Shown here: positions 22,401 through 31,995 of the stretch, piece by piece | How the letters are laid out: each line of letters opens with the position of its first letter | How positions within the stretch are numbered: the stretch's first letter is position 1 | NCBI RefSeq assembly: GCF_001641265.1 | Contig: NW_020167520.1 | Span: forward strand, 1,488,001 to 1,552,000 | DNA: 64,000 nucleotides | Direction of reading: 5' to 3' | Source of the DNA: Pseudogymnoascus destructans | Taxonomy: Eukaryota > Ascomycota > Leotiomycetes > Thelebolales > Thelebolaceae | Notes under the pieces: generated by a model | What the model was told of the DNA's origin: nothing | Database searches by the model: none | Seen by the model: only the letters and a program-made list of their open reading frames with translations | Program-made: the position numbers and the translations under genes

Positions 22401-23430
22401 TTTTTCTGGATGAGGCGGAGCGTTTCTTCGTCCTCTACCAACTCCTTTTCATGAATGATCTGATCGATCTCGTAGATGCTAGTCTGAAAAAACTCGGAGT
22501 CGCTTCGCATCATCTCGTGGTGGAAAGCATTGCACTGATTTCGCAGATATGCATGGTGTAAGGATGCCTCCATACCTAGATACTCGAAGAACCTGTCTCA
22601 GAACTGTTACGGTCACTACAAGCATGGAATCCGACTCAGTGGGGTTTCGAACCAGTAGAGGAGCATATAGCGAGTTACACTATAGTGGGGGACGGTAAGT
22701 GTATAGTGTTCAGGGCCGATGCAGACCTGTTGCGGTGGAAGGTTCAGGGCTAGGGTTGGAATAACCGAGTCGGGCCCGTTTCGGGAGTTAAGGAAACAGA
22801 CTCAACGGGGTTCCCCCTTCATCTTTTTTGTATCCTTCGTAGTAGACCTATAGGATAGCATCCGTTTAGCCTCCGACTCGCACTCTCATATGCTATTACT
22901 GTGAGCTGGGTGCCCTGTGTCCTTACACATGGGCGTAAACCTATGTACTAGGGTTTTCTGCGGTGGGGGAGAAACCTCCTGGTTTCGTAGTGGGTTCGAT
23001 GGCGTATCAGTGATCTCTTCGTAGTCAGAAATTATCACTTTCATTTCCATCGAGCGTCCGCCTGCGCAGCGTCTGTCTTCGCGGTGGATTGCAGCATCCC
23101 TGCGATTCGCATCCGGCTGGTAGGCGGGATGTCGAATGGACGTTTCTCATGTGTAGTAGGGCAAGGTGATCTCCTTGCTCCAGCTAGGAATCGGCGGGTA
23201 CTCCTTTGGCCATACTAACCAGCTCTTTGCAGAGTCGAGTAGTATTCAGAAGCGGCTGAAAAACTGCTTCCCAATTATCACATCTTGTGCTCCGAGGTCC
23301 AGGAGTATAAAGGGGCAGTTATATATCCGGCGTCCTTCGACTGAAAGCCCATTACCGTCGACTGAATACATGCTTAATGCATTTGAGAATAACATGAGTC
23401 CCTTCAACTCTATTAACTTACACTTCTCTA
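19421..23430 (-). pseudogene. G1 pol polyprotein (gypsy, chromodomain), many stops
   Basis: Order on the minus strand: pepsin-like protease remnant (LLDLGAQDVIIGKQF, about 23290), spacer, reverse transcriptase with LPFGLTNGPATYQRYM and the catalytic YLDDILIYS (about 21840), RNase H with DHHSLEYF, an HHCC-type zinc segment (CVTCQLSH), integrase with STAYHKQTDGQTE, and a C-terminal chromodomain (LQYQVSWVRYDPDPEWYPASNF). Stops interrupt it after the RT (near 21474), in RNase H (near 21300 and 21062) and before the chromodomain (near 19976). A deletion removes the stretch that carries the second integrase aspartate (near 20420). The same lesions occur in G2. It cannot make a working polyprotein. 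Confidence 0.88.
22557..22927 (+). repeat. Solo LTR inside G1 pol, 371 bp
   Basis: It begins TGTAAGGATGCC and ends TGTCCTTACA, and is flanked by CATGG on both sides (22552-22556 and 22928-22932). Its ends form an inverted TGTAAGGA/TCCTTACA. It is closely related to the solo LTR at 38452-38802, and the outer part matches the LTR of G1 in opposite orientation. That opposite orientation at first suggests a terminal-inverted-repeat element; the target duplication shows a separate insertion. Confidence 0.88.
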
Positions 23431-23460
23431 TTCGCTGGCTTCTTTAGTCCTGGCATCATG

Positions 23461-23948
23461 ATGTTACAGATACAACAATATATAACTGCTTCTGAAAAAG
23501 CACAATGCTTTGAAACCCAGTACAACTTTCAATCCAATCTCTTCCAGCACTCGACAACTTGTACAATCAAGTACGAAACTCTGGGCAAATTCATGATGCT
23601 ATGGATATTGCAAACTTCCTTAATCCAAGTGAAGAAAATATACACGGTAGTGGAGAGCAGGACCAAGATCAAGAGGCATTACAAGAAGTTCTTTCACATT
23701 ATACTCAAGATGTTGAGGATCCTGGAGCTCAAGATGATGACGAAAGCAGTGAGCAAGTCTTGCTGCCTGTGCCAACAACTCAGTCAGCTTTACAAGCCAC
23801 ACAAGTTCTGATTGAGTTTCTTGAGGCTGGGAATAGTGGCGTATTAAGTACAGAGTATTTAAGAACTTTAGAACAGCTTGGGAGGCTTGCCAAGGTTAAG
23901 CAGGCAAATGAGGGCATTCAAGGCACTTTGGACAGTTGGATAACGTAG
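23461..23948 (+). pseudogene. C-terminal fragment of a pogo/Tigger-like transposase (tentative)
   Basis: An open frame at 23559-23948 has an acidic, glutamine-rich segment and a helical end (LQATQVLIEFLEAGNSGVLS, then TLEQLGRLAKVKQAN) like the C-termini of fungal CENP-B/DDE transposases. The preceding 100 bp continues the similarity in another frame. No DDE core is present. It lies between the truncated end of G1 and the LTR of C1, so it is probably debris of the sequence they entered. Confidence 0.4.
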
Positions 23949-24009
23949 TCACGTGTATTTGATACCGCGATAATCTTGTTAACACGATATGAAATTACGG
24001 GATGCTATC

Positions 24010-24098
24010 TGTTGAGTAATCTGTGTATTGTTCTGTCTAATTGTAGCTGCCTGAAATTACGGTGAAGTTGAGTTGGGTCACGTGACCATATTACAACA
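24010..24098 (-). repeat. 3' LTR of C1, 89 bp
   Basis: It shares the ends TGTTGAGTAAT and ATTACAACA and the centre GCTGCCTGAAATT with the LTR at 30090-30180. It contains a CACGTG palindrome where the other copy has CATGTG. On the minus strand it directly follows a G-run. Confidence 0.85.
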
Positions 24099-24110
24099 CA
24101 CCCCCCACGT
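24099..24110 (-). other. Polypurine tract of C1
   Basis: On the minus strand the bases before the 3' LTR read CGTGGGGGGTG, the usual position and composition of the plus-strand primer for reverse transcription. Confidence 0.65.
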
Positions 24111-24309
24111 ATCCCAGCTCTACAGTAGTAAATTAAAGGGGAATTAGGAGAAAGGTTGCTCCCCAAGCTACCCGGCAAGACCGTATGGGTATAGAGCTTC
24201 GGCTTCGGGCCCGTCGGCTCCATTCTTCCTACACAACCACGCCGAACCTGACCCCTCCACCCTGCCACCCACCACCCCCCACAATCAATCAATCAATCAA
24301 TCAATCAAG

Positions 24310-24881
24310 ATGCCAGTCGTTGGCGAAGTTACCGAGGGCAACCTCAAGATGGTTCAAGTCCGTGAGGACTTACACGACTCCCTCTCCGCCTACGACTTAG
24401 GCTCTGCTCCCTCCTCGGAGGATGAGGTTCTTATGGAGGTGGAATTGGAGCGGGGCTACGAGGGCCCAGGCGAGGTGGTGGTTACACACCCCCAAGAGCT
24501 TGCGGCTTGGTATATCCAAGCTTCAGGCTGTACCACCTCCCCGGAGTGCGACCAGTGTGTGCACGCGAACAGTAGTAGCCATGCGCGCCCCTTCTTCCTC
24601 TTCTGTGTCGTCTCCGGCGCCCTTCAGGGCGGCGCCTGTGGCTCTTGTGTGCTCAAGCACAACGCGGCGGGTTGCTCCTTTAGTAAGTCTTCCTTTCCTA
24701 GTATTGTACGTAGCTTGAATTGACTTTCTGGATAGGCACCGCGAAGACCTGGCGCCCGGCCACCCCAGCACCCCCCCAGCCACCAAAGGCTGGCAAGAGA
24801 GCTGGCACCCGTGCCCACGCCGCCCAGTTGGCCCGCGAGGCCGCAGCTACGGCTGCTAAGAACCCTGTTGTGGTGGATTAA
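24310..24881 (+). CDS. K2: zinc-cluster-like accessory protein of C1, convergent to pol
   Basis: Two exons, 24310-24682 and 24736-24881, with a 53-bp GTAAGT...TAG intron, encode 172 residues. The N-terminal 75 residues are acidic. Residues about 82-125 hold six cysteines in the order C-x2-C-x15-C-x10-C-x2-C-x8-C with a GGACGSC core, close to the fungal DUF3716-type cysteine domain as I remember it. The C-terminus is Pro/Ala/Lys-rich and basic. Five CAAT units precede the ATG. The gene lies between pol and the 3' LTR on the opposite strand, the same place and direction as K1 in G1. It has no stops even though pol is broken. Role unknown; nucleic-acid binding or control of the element are possibilities. 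Confidence 0.65.
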
Positions 24882-25439
24882 CTGGTGGATATCTGGTTTG
24901 TGCACCTTGGGTGCTTAGATAGTCGTAAATGGCAATGGATTTCGCTTTGATTCTTCTTTTCTAGTTGTGACATGTCCGTACGTAGTAGGAAGTGTGAGAA
25001 TCTCCTGGATTTGTATAGTAAAAGTTGGGGATTTCTCCTGTTTTCATCTTTCTTCCCCCTTTTTTGAAATGGAATTAAAATTTCGAAAAATGACTGTGAA
25101 ATATTGGTGCATAGTGTAGTATCTGTATCGTACGGAGTACTACTTGTGCAAAAATGAGTGTTAGAAGGTTTCCCTTCGAAATATCTTTATGAGAAACTTG
25201 ACGATTTTATGAAATAAGAATGCGTAGTAAAACGTAGCGTATGGTAATAGGGGCTGCTGATTTGGAGAGTACTAGCTTTGTACGGAGCTATATAGCTTCG
25301 AGTACTCGAGTTGTCCTAATACCTGCCGACTGAAATAGATTTGTAGATCTAGCTAGTTGATAGCGATCTAGAGGGCTGCTGTCCGAGTTTAGAAGGTTGC
25401 CAATGCTTCGTACGGAGTTGTTTTCATAGTAGCACACTC

Positions 25440-28400
25440 CTAAAGGAGGTGCTTAATGTCCACTAGGTTAAGATGCTTAATGAACTCCTTATGCTTCTGG
25501 TGTGGTAGGGCTTTGGTGAATCCATCTGCTGGCATTTCGTACGTAGCTATCCATTTGATATTGAGGTTCCGATGCTCAACCTCCTGTCTTAACCAATGTG
25601 AGTGGACGTCAATATGCTTCAGCTTTGTAACTAGCTTTGGAGACTCCTTAAGTAAGATCCGTACGGTCTGCAAATTATCACAATTAAGTGAGTATTGCTC
25701 ATTTAGATCGAGTTTGATTGTGTTGAAGAAACGCTGCCACCAATAGAGCTGTTTTGCACTGTGGGACAAAGCTAGAAGCTCTGCCTCTGTTGTAGAGGTT
25801 GACACAGTCTTCTGCTTTGAGCAGCGCCAGTCTATTGCCCCTCCAAATAAGGTAAACAAATAACCCTCTGTGCTCTTTCTTGTTGATTCGCAGTCTGCGT
25901 ACGAAGCGTCACTAGAGCATTGAAAGCGAGCCTCTTGAATATTAGGTCCAAACTGAAGAGCTAGGGTCTTAGTATCCTTAAGGTAGAGTAGAAGTCTGTC
26001 GACTGCAGCCATGTGGTCTGGGCCTGGATTGATGAGAAATTCAGATAGTTTCTGTGTCGTACGGGCTATATCAGGTCTCATTACGACTGCTGCGTAGTTT
26101 GCTGATCCTACTTTCTGTTGGTAAAGATGGATTTGTTGCTTATCTGCCTGGCCGTCAAATTGGGTTAGGTTGTCTGTAACCATTGGCGTTCGGGTGGATT
26201 GAATAGAGGCTACTCCGTACGTAGTTGTGATCTTGTCAATATAGGAGTCCTGGCACAGCCATAGGGTTTTCTGGGTGCGGTCCCTCACAATTCTTATGCC
26301 TAAGAACCATTGAAGTTCTCCTATTTCTCGAAACTCATACGCTTCCATCAGTCTCGTACGGAACTGTGTTGCCTCCATTTTGTGGCGCTAGGATGGCTAA
26401 AGATGCAAATATCGTCAACATAGAAGAAGACAATAATCTTTGAAGATACAAAGAGGCACTGTGCTTCTGGGACCTGTACGAGGCCTAGAGCCTTGAGTGT
26501 CTCTGAGAAGTCTCGAAACCAGAGTAAGGGGGACCTTCGAAGTCCATAGAGTTCCCTGTTAAGTTTCCAGCATTTTCCTTGCTCCTGGTAGCCGTCTGCA
26601 CACCGTACATAGACCTCCTCATCAATACCGGCTGTTTGTGAATGCGTTTATAGCATCTAATTGTTGTGTATCCAAATCAAAGTAGGCTGTGATTGCCATT
26701 AAGGCTCGGAAGATTTTCGAAGCAAGCGTAGCTGCGTACGTCTCATCATGGATAGAATAGCGTTGTAGGTCGCCTCTTACAACAAGTCTAGCCTTATATT
26801 TAAGAAGGTAGCCATTGTCATTGAATTTGTATGTGAAAACCCACATAAGGGGTATCACAAAGTTCCGTACGGAGCTGTCGTTGACAGATGTGAACGTTCC
26901 TTGCTTTCGAAGGTCTCCTATTTCCTTTGCAGCTGCAGCTTGGAATCCTATTTGATGTGGATGAGTTTGGAGTTGATTCCAGAACTTTGGAGCAGCTGGT
27001 AGGTCCGTACAGTGTATGCTCTGTCGATTGAACTCCGTTCCTACTAGGAAAGCTTGGTGTAAGCTTAGCTTTGCTTCTGGTATCGCTATTGTAGCTAGGT
27101 AGACGTCGTGTCTTCGTACAGTGTCCTCAGGGCGTTCCGGTGTCATTTCAGGCGTTTGAAGTTGTTCCTGTAGCTCTGTAGCTCCGTGGTCCTTCTGAGT
27201 AGGCGGCTCTTCTTGAGGAGAGGAGGTGTTTGTTGCCTCTGATTCGTACGGAATTGTTGTCCCGTTCTGAGGCTTTTGTTCCCCCTCAAACTCCTCATCT
27301 TCTTGATCTTGAATATCTGGTATTTCAATGACCTGAACTGTCTTTTCGAGCTCTGTTTGGACAAGCTGAGCCTCGTACGAAGGGTCATAAGCCTTTGTCT
27401 CATCAAAGGTAATGTCTCTTGTAACTATAACCCTTTTAAGTTGCGGAACCCAAATGCGGAATATGTTTGTAAAGTTATAGTCAACTAGGTAGCCTATTTG
27501 GGCGTTCCTCTGTATCCTCTCAAGCTTTGGCTTGTTTAGAATAAGGGCATAGGCTCTACAGCCATAAGCGCGAATATGAGAGAGTAATGGCTTAAGTAGC
27601 TCTGGCTTTTGGCTCTCTGTAGGTAAGGACTGGAGTAGAAGTCCGTACGGGGTCTCATCGTTTATGACTGACGATGGTGAGCGGTTTATGAGGTACCCTG
27701 CTGTTTTGAAAATCTCAGGCCACATTCCTTCTGGTAAGTTGGCTGATTCTTTTAAGTGCGCGTGATCGTGTGATTATCGTACGGCCTGACCTCTCTATTC
27801 CTCCGTTCGGCTCTGCTGTATAGGGTGGAGAGATGTGGATTTCATATCCTTCGTCCTTAATCCAACCCTCCCATTCATTTCCAAGTGAGGCTTCACCATC
27901 TAGGTGGAATATACGGATTTGGAACCCCCATCTTCTCCGTACGTAGCTCACAAAGTCCTTAATCGTCTGTAGGAGCGTTCCTTGTGTTTTATCCTTAATA
28001 GTATAGACGTGGTTCATGCGGCAATTATCACATAGGAAGTGTAAGGCTTGTGTGCTGCCATCGTACGCCTCTGGCATTTGGATTAGGTCAAGGTGGACCT
28101 TCTCATATGGCACTTTTGAGCGTGGTGTAGATCTTCTAGAAATCTGCCTTGTAGCATGCGTAAGTCGGCATACTTCGCACTGAGTATCGTACGAGTCTAG
28201 GTCTGTGACGATAACTCCGGCGGTCTTCTCTTGGAGTTTTCTAATGGCGTTTTGGTTTAGGTGTCCCATGCGGTTATGCCATTCCTTTGAAGTGCCTTTT
28301 AGGTCCTTACGAGGTCCGTACGAAGATAGGACAACGTTGTCCTGTTGATCCTGAGTGCTATAAACAGCTCGGGTAGGCTCATTTTTGATGTATTCAAGAA

Positions 28401-28977
28401 CCCATTGTCCATGAAGCATTGGAGTATTGCAGAATGGTTGATCTCCATACGTAAGTCCTTGTGCGGCGGTATTCCAATGAACTCCCTTTTGGATGAATCG
28501 TCTAAGAGAAGCGACTGAAGTGTGGAAGGATGAAACGAGAGCTGTATCTGTAAGGGTGATAGTCCGTAGAGACTTCTTATCCTCCCCGTTTTGGACTGTA
28601 ATATCTACAGACCCAAACGCTTCAATCTTCACCCTTTGGTCTCCAGCTAAGAGGTAGCTATTATCTTGGCATTCTTGGATATTGTAGAACCTCGTACGGT
28701 CGTTGCAGACGTGAATTGTAGCTCCAGAGTCGAGCATTATGCTTTTAGAGAGCTCATAGGCTGAGGTTTTCGGCTTTAGTCCTTGGGAGACTTGGAAGAC
28801 TGTAGTGAAAGACATAGGTGGATCTGTATTCGTACGGGATTGTACTCCATTCGGGTTGTTGAAATTGTTCTGTTCTTCTGCCTTTTGGATAACGTATTGG
28901 AATCCTGGTTTGTCACTTATATAGGCCTCTACTTTAGCTTCAATCTCTTTATTTGGGCGCCATTGCCTCGTACGCTT
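25440..28977 (-). pseudogene. C1 pol: copia protease-integrase-RT-RNase H, three frameshifts
   Basis: Order on the minus strand: protease with DSGATIHVCND (about 28720), GAG-pre-integrase and HHCC zinc segment (HNRMGHLN, CEVCRLTH), integrase core (KVHLDLIQMP with the first Asp, later PNGGIERSGR), RT start (YKARLVVRGDLQRYS), RT catalytic FYVDDICIF (about 26420), and RNase H ending in the copia hallmark ADGFTKALP. Single-base frameshifts are seen near 27740 (A-run), 26640 and 26385. Apart from these the frames are open, so decay is recent. Full copia order (integrase before RT) fixes the superfamily. Confidence 0.9.
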
Positions 28978-29994
28978 TCACTTCATCACATAGAGGCAGT
29001 CCCGCCACTTGTGTGTTGTTCTGCAAGGGCACTCTAGTCGAGCCTGATTTTTCTGTTTTCTGCCTCTCTGACCTTGCTGACCTTGTTGTAGGTTGTTCGT
29101 ACGGCCTTGGAGCGTTGGCTGTAGGTCGCTATTGTCATCCTTTTGTAGTGCGAAAACTCCATGTTCCCCCCTAGGTTTCTGGGTGAATCTCTCTTGCCTA
29201 CGGTTGGTTCTATACTGTCGTAGGACCTCCTCAAATTCGTACGACTTTGTCTGCTTCTCTAGCTTGTGTTTCCATGGTCCTCGGAATTCGCAAGGTCCTA
29301 TTGCATCAAGGAAGGTATAGATAGCATCGTGAGGGTCGATAACCTCTGTTGCCTGTAGCGTACGGCCTTGAGTGTATAGATTCTCCCAGTTTAGGAGCCA
29401 GTCTTCAAGGTCCTTGCCTCTTTGCATTTTCGCAGCCTTTTGCCATTCTAGTCTCCATTCTCCGATTCTAGCTCTTTGAGTAGGTGCGAATCGGTCTCGT
29501 AGCTTTCTAAGCATATCGTACGGAGTATCGCAATTGTAGGTATAGGGTAGGAAGTCGCGTTTGATGGTTTCTTGGATCTTAGAGCGAAGCCCCTGAATTG
29601 CTTCCTCCTGCTTTTCCCACACCTTGCGCTCATATTGGAAATCAGCTTGTAGGTTTCGAAGCTGTTCCTTCTGATCTTCTGTAAGAGATGCGTACGTAAT
29701 TGGCGTTAATTGCTGTTGGCCTTCTACTGAAGGTTGGATGGTCTGGCTACCTGAAGCTCTTGTTGACACTCCAGGTCTTGTTTGAGCAGTAACACCACCA
29801 CCAGCTTGCGTGGCACTCCGTACGAACTCAGGAATAGGTCGAACGGGCTGTAGGAGTGTAGGAGGGTCCTCGATTGATGGATCGATATACCCCCATACTC
29901 CTGCCTTCATTGAAGCAGTTTTGATAGTCTCTATCCACTCGTCCCAGTCTCTAGGGCTTGCGAGGACCACCCCCGCCTTCTGTAGGGTCGCCAT
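28978..29994 (-). CDS. C1 gag
   Basis: 338 codons from ATG 29994 to TGA 28978. The start MATLQKAGVVLASPRDWDEW matches copia gag proteins, which open with a W-D-W-I segment. The middle is charged and helical, and the C-terminus has a Cys/His cluster (CPCRTTHKWRDC) in place of a canonical CCHC knuckle, as in other fungal copia gags. The TGA is in frame with the protease/integrase frame that follows, so gag and pol may once have been a single polyprotein. The first possible start lies 95 bp inside the 5' LTR boundary. Gag itself has no lesions. Confidence 0.8.
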   Translation of the reverse strand: MATLQKAGVVLASPRDWDEWIETIKTASMKAGVWGYIDPSIEDPPTLLQPVRPIPEFVRSATQAGGGVTAQTRPGVSTRASGSQTIQPSVEGQQQLTPITYASLTEDQKEQLRNLQADFQYERKVWEKQEEAIQGLRSKIQETIKRDFLPYTYNCDTPYDMLRKLRDRFAPTQRARIGEWRLEWQKAAKMQRGKDLEDWLLNWENLYTQGRTLQATEVIDPHDAIYTFLDAIGPCEFRGPWKHKLEKQTKSYEFEEVLRQYRTNRRQERFTQKPRGEHGVFALQKDDNSDLQPTLQGRTNNLQQGQQGQRGRKQKNQARLECPCRTTHKWRDCLYVMK

Positions 29995-30067
29995 AATGAT
30001 GGTTTTTTCGACTCCTAGGAGGGGTATTAGGTCCGTACGGGTTTCTATAGGCTTCAAAATGCGTCTT

Positions 30068-30089
30068 GGAGTTGCTCCGGGCTCATAAC
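30068..30089 (-). other. Primer-binding site of C1 (half initiator-tRNA type)
   Basis: Immediately inside the 5' LTR the minus strand reads GTTATGAGCCCGGAGCAAC. TTATGAGCCC is complementary to the anticodon-loop side of initiator tRNA-Met (GGGCUCAUAA), the half-tRNA primer used by Drosophila copia and relatives. Confidence 0.65.
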
Positions 30090-30180
30090 TGTTGAGTAAT
30101 ATGTGTGTGTATTCCTGTCTATCTATTGCTGCCTGAAATTGCGGGGAAGTGGTGCTGAGATCATGTGACATATTACAACA
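30090..30180 (-). repeat. 5' LTR of C1, 91 bp
   Basis: It carries TGTTG...CAACA ends and is about 75-80 percent identical by eye to the copy at 24010-24098. No TATA box is evident within it. Confidence 0.85.
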
Positions 30181-31691
30181 CCCTCTTCTACCAAACAATG
30201 TGAATGTACTCTGTATCAAAAAAACCCACCAGGTAGGTAGGGTGTTCCAACCACGTGATGGACCTTCACGTGATGGCCCCTCACGTGCAGGCCTTACTGT
30301 TTGCCCCCGAGGACGAGATTCTAAAAGAAGGGATGGACATACAATACGGTCAATCCTAACGCTGCCACCAATGCTCCCACCATCGCAGCGGTGGGTATCA
30401 CTTTCACAACTCTTTTGTTGATAGTTTTCTGCCTTCGCATGGATGACTGAGGATGGATGATCAAGGCTATTGGAACAGGTGAGTTGTCTATTACCTTAGG
30501 GTTAGTTTTACGGTGTGCTCGGCTCGGTTTGAGATAATACGAGGCGGGGTAAGGTTCACACCGTGTTGTGTCCGTTCTTCCTTGTATCCTGTTCAAAAAG
30601 GCAGCCCGAAGAGGTATCACAAGAGGGATTCTCGGATGGGCTGACCACGGAAGATGGCACACGTGCCGATGTTGGTACGGGTCGGGCGTTGGATGGCCTG
30701 GGAAAATTGGGAGGAGTTTGATCCTTTAGTTGCTGAGACCGTTGTTGGGCAGTTGAAGTCGTCACCACTGTAGTACTGCTTAAGCATTCCACCCTTCGTA
30801 CAACTCTACTATAGAGTTTGAACTGTATATGGCTGGCCACGTTTCTTAGGTATCATTATACCAGGTTCTACGACATAGAATGTTGCATTTCGTCACTGAC
30901 AACGTGGGATTTACCCGCTGGTGGTTGGTGGTGATATGAGCTCCCAAAGTCGCACACCAAGACGACCATGAACTGGTCAATTAGTTAGCACATGTCTGAC
31001 CGGGTGGTGGTACTGTGATCATCCTAGACCAGTGTTTGCTACTCGTGCCATATGTTCGCATCCAACAAGTATCCGGACTGACCTCTATCATCAGCTTTCT
31101 GACGACGCTGCGTCTTGCCCATAGGATCCAGGACCCGCTCGCTGGAGTATCTTTCGAAATCAGATTTTCTGGCACCAAGTGAAGATGAGATCATATGATC
31201 CTGTTACCTGGGGCGAAGCACTAATGTTCTATTTGTGGCAAGCCTTCCCCTCCACCCCAACCCAACCTGATCGATTATTCTCGCACACAGAATTTTCGGA
31301 TATCGAGGCTATGGAGGGGGCGTCGAAGGTTGCAGATGCGGTACCAGGCCGTGCGAATTGTGTGAAATTTCCTGTGACTTGGAGAAGTAAGTGGGTCATA
31401 TGAATATTGCATATGCTGTGGACATTAGGCCACTTCAGCATCGTAATTTGAGTGTAGCAGCATAGCAGCTTTAGCCTAGATAGGAAATGATGTAACTATA
31501 ATCCTTGCGCCCCCCTGTTGCCACTATTTCCTAATGTAGTCAAAAGCTGATACAGTGTAGCAGCTCCCTGCTACACTGTAGCAGCTCAGGTCTTGGAAGT
31601 CTGGTCCTAAATAGGTTAGTATTATAAGTAAAATCCAACATTGGAAAATGAAGTCATAGATATATTATCAATTGTATAGTTATATATAATA
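30181..31691. other. Spacer between C1 and G2, no confident gene
   Basis: At 30252-30290 there are three CACGTG-type boxes about 16 bp apart. On the minus strand 30840-30321 resembles a two-exon gene: a Ser/Thr/Pro-rich first exon, then an exon ending in a basic segment and a membrane helix (AMVGALVAALGLTVLYV). I could not make the splice phase work, so it may be broken. A perfect inverted repeat (ACAGTGTAGCAG / CTGCTACACTGT) lies at 31552-31583. AT-rich promoter-like sequence precedes the open frame at 31692. Confidence 0.4.
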
Positions 31692-31995
31692 ATGAATAAC
31701 GCTTTTACCAATCCCTTTTTGCAATATCAAGTGCCTATGGCACAGCCCTGGCCTACCCAACCACCACCTCACGAACTCTTAACTGATACCGCCAGCGAAC
31801 GTTGGCTTGAATTGCCACAAACCAGCGATGAAACTAGCAATTCTACTATCCTCGAAGACTCTCTAGCAGCTACAGTTCAAAGCGCTTTAGCTCAGAGTAG
31901 CCAGGCTGATGGCGTTATAACATCAAAAAGGGGGGGGGGGAAGGGGCTTACGATAGACCAAAAGACAATGATTATCCGGCTTTGCGTCCAAAAAA
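31692..31995 (+). pseudogene. Truncated N-terminus of an unrecognised fungal protein
   Basis: An ATG opens about 100 codons: Pro/Gln-rich start, Ser/Thr-rich middle, a run of G at 31931-31941, then a basic helical segment (KGLTIDQKTMIIRLCVQK). At about 31995 the frame passes straight into the G2 pol sequence. The family is unknown to me; the last segment resembles the start of SANT/Myb-like domains in some transposon-linked fungal proteins. It reads as a gene cut by the G2 junction, not a real fusion. Confidence 0.4.

Larger units (their letters stand above)
17760..23445 (-). mobile_element. G1: degenerate Ty3/Gypsy chromoelement
   Basis: Pol runs on the minus strand from about 23430 to 19421 (protease, reverse transcriptase, RNase H, integrase, chromodomain). 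It is followed by a convergent gene K1 on the plus strand, a polypurine tract (AGGAGGGGGGTAG on the minus strand, 18047-18060) and a 3' LTR at 17760-18046. The 5' LTR and gag are not seen; homology stops near 23445. A solo LTR (22557-22927) has inserted in the protease/RT spacer. About 3.6 kb of it recurs inverted as G2 (31996-35740). Confidence 0.85.
24977..30039. repeat. Quasi-periodic CGTACG palindromes, about 130-bp spacing
   Basis: I count 29 exact CGTACG sites in 5.06 kb, starting at 24977, 25129, 25409, 25538, 25660, 25898, 26058, 26216, 26355, 26735, 26866, 27245, 27374, 27644, 27778, 27938, 28062, 28188, 28317, 28693, 28831, 28969, 29098, 29238, 29359, 29517, 29691, 29819 and 30034. 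Gaps are mostly 120-160 bp or about twice that. One-mismatch sites (25279, 26475, 26604, 27006, 27115, 28446) fall where a site is missing. In coding parts the hexamer is read in all three codon phases. About one site would be expected by chance. Confidence 0.9.
24010..30180 (-). mobile_element. C1: Ty1/Copia retrotransposon with very short LTRs
   Basis: This 6.17-kb element has LTRs at 30090-30180 (5') and 24010-24098 (3') with TGTTG...CAACA ends. It has a primer-binding site next to the 5' LTR, gag at 29994-28978, pol at 28977-25440, a convergent gene K2 at 24310-24881 and a G-rich polypurine tract next to the 3' LTR. Flanking pentamers (CTATC left, CCCTC right) do not match, so one flank is mutated or rearranged. 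Pol is disrupted by a stop and three single-base frameshifts but is otherwise open. It carries a CGTACG palindrome about every 130 bp. Confidence 0.9.

Noticed and set aside
17760..22927. A terminal-inverted-repeat DNA transposon bounded by the similar inverted sequences at 17760 and 22927
   Set aside because: The right-hand sequence has its own 5-bp duplication (CATGG) on both sides and gypsy coding sequence continues beyond it, so it is a solo LTR; the left-hand one is next to a polypurine tract and is the G1 3' LTR.
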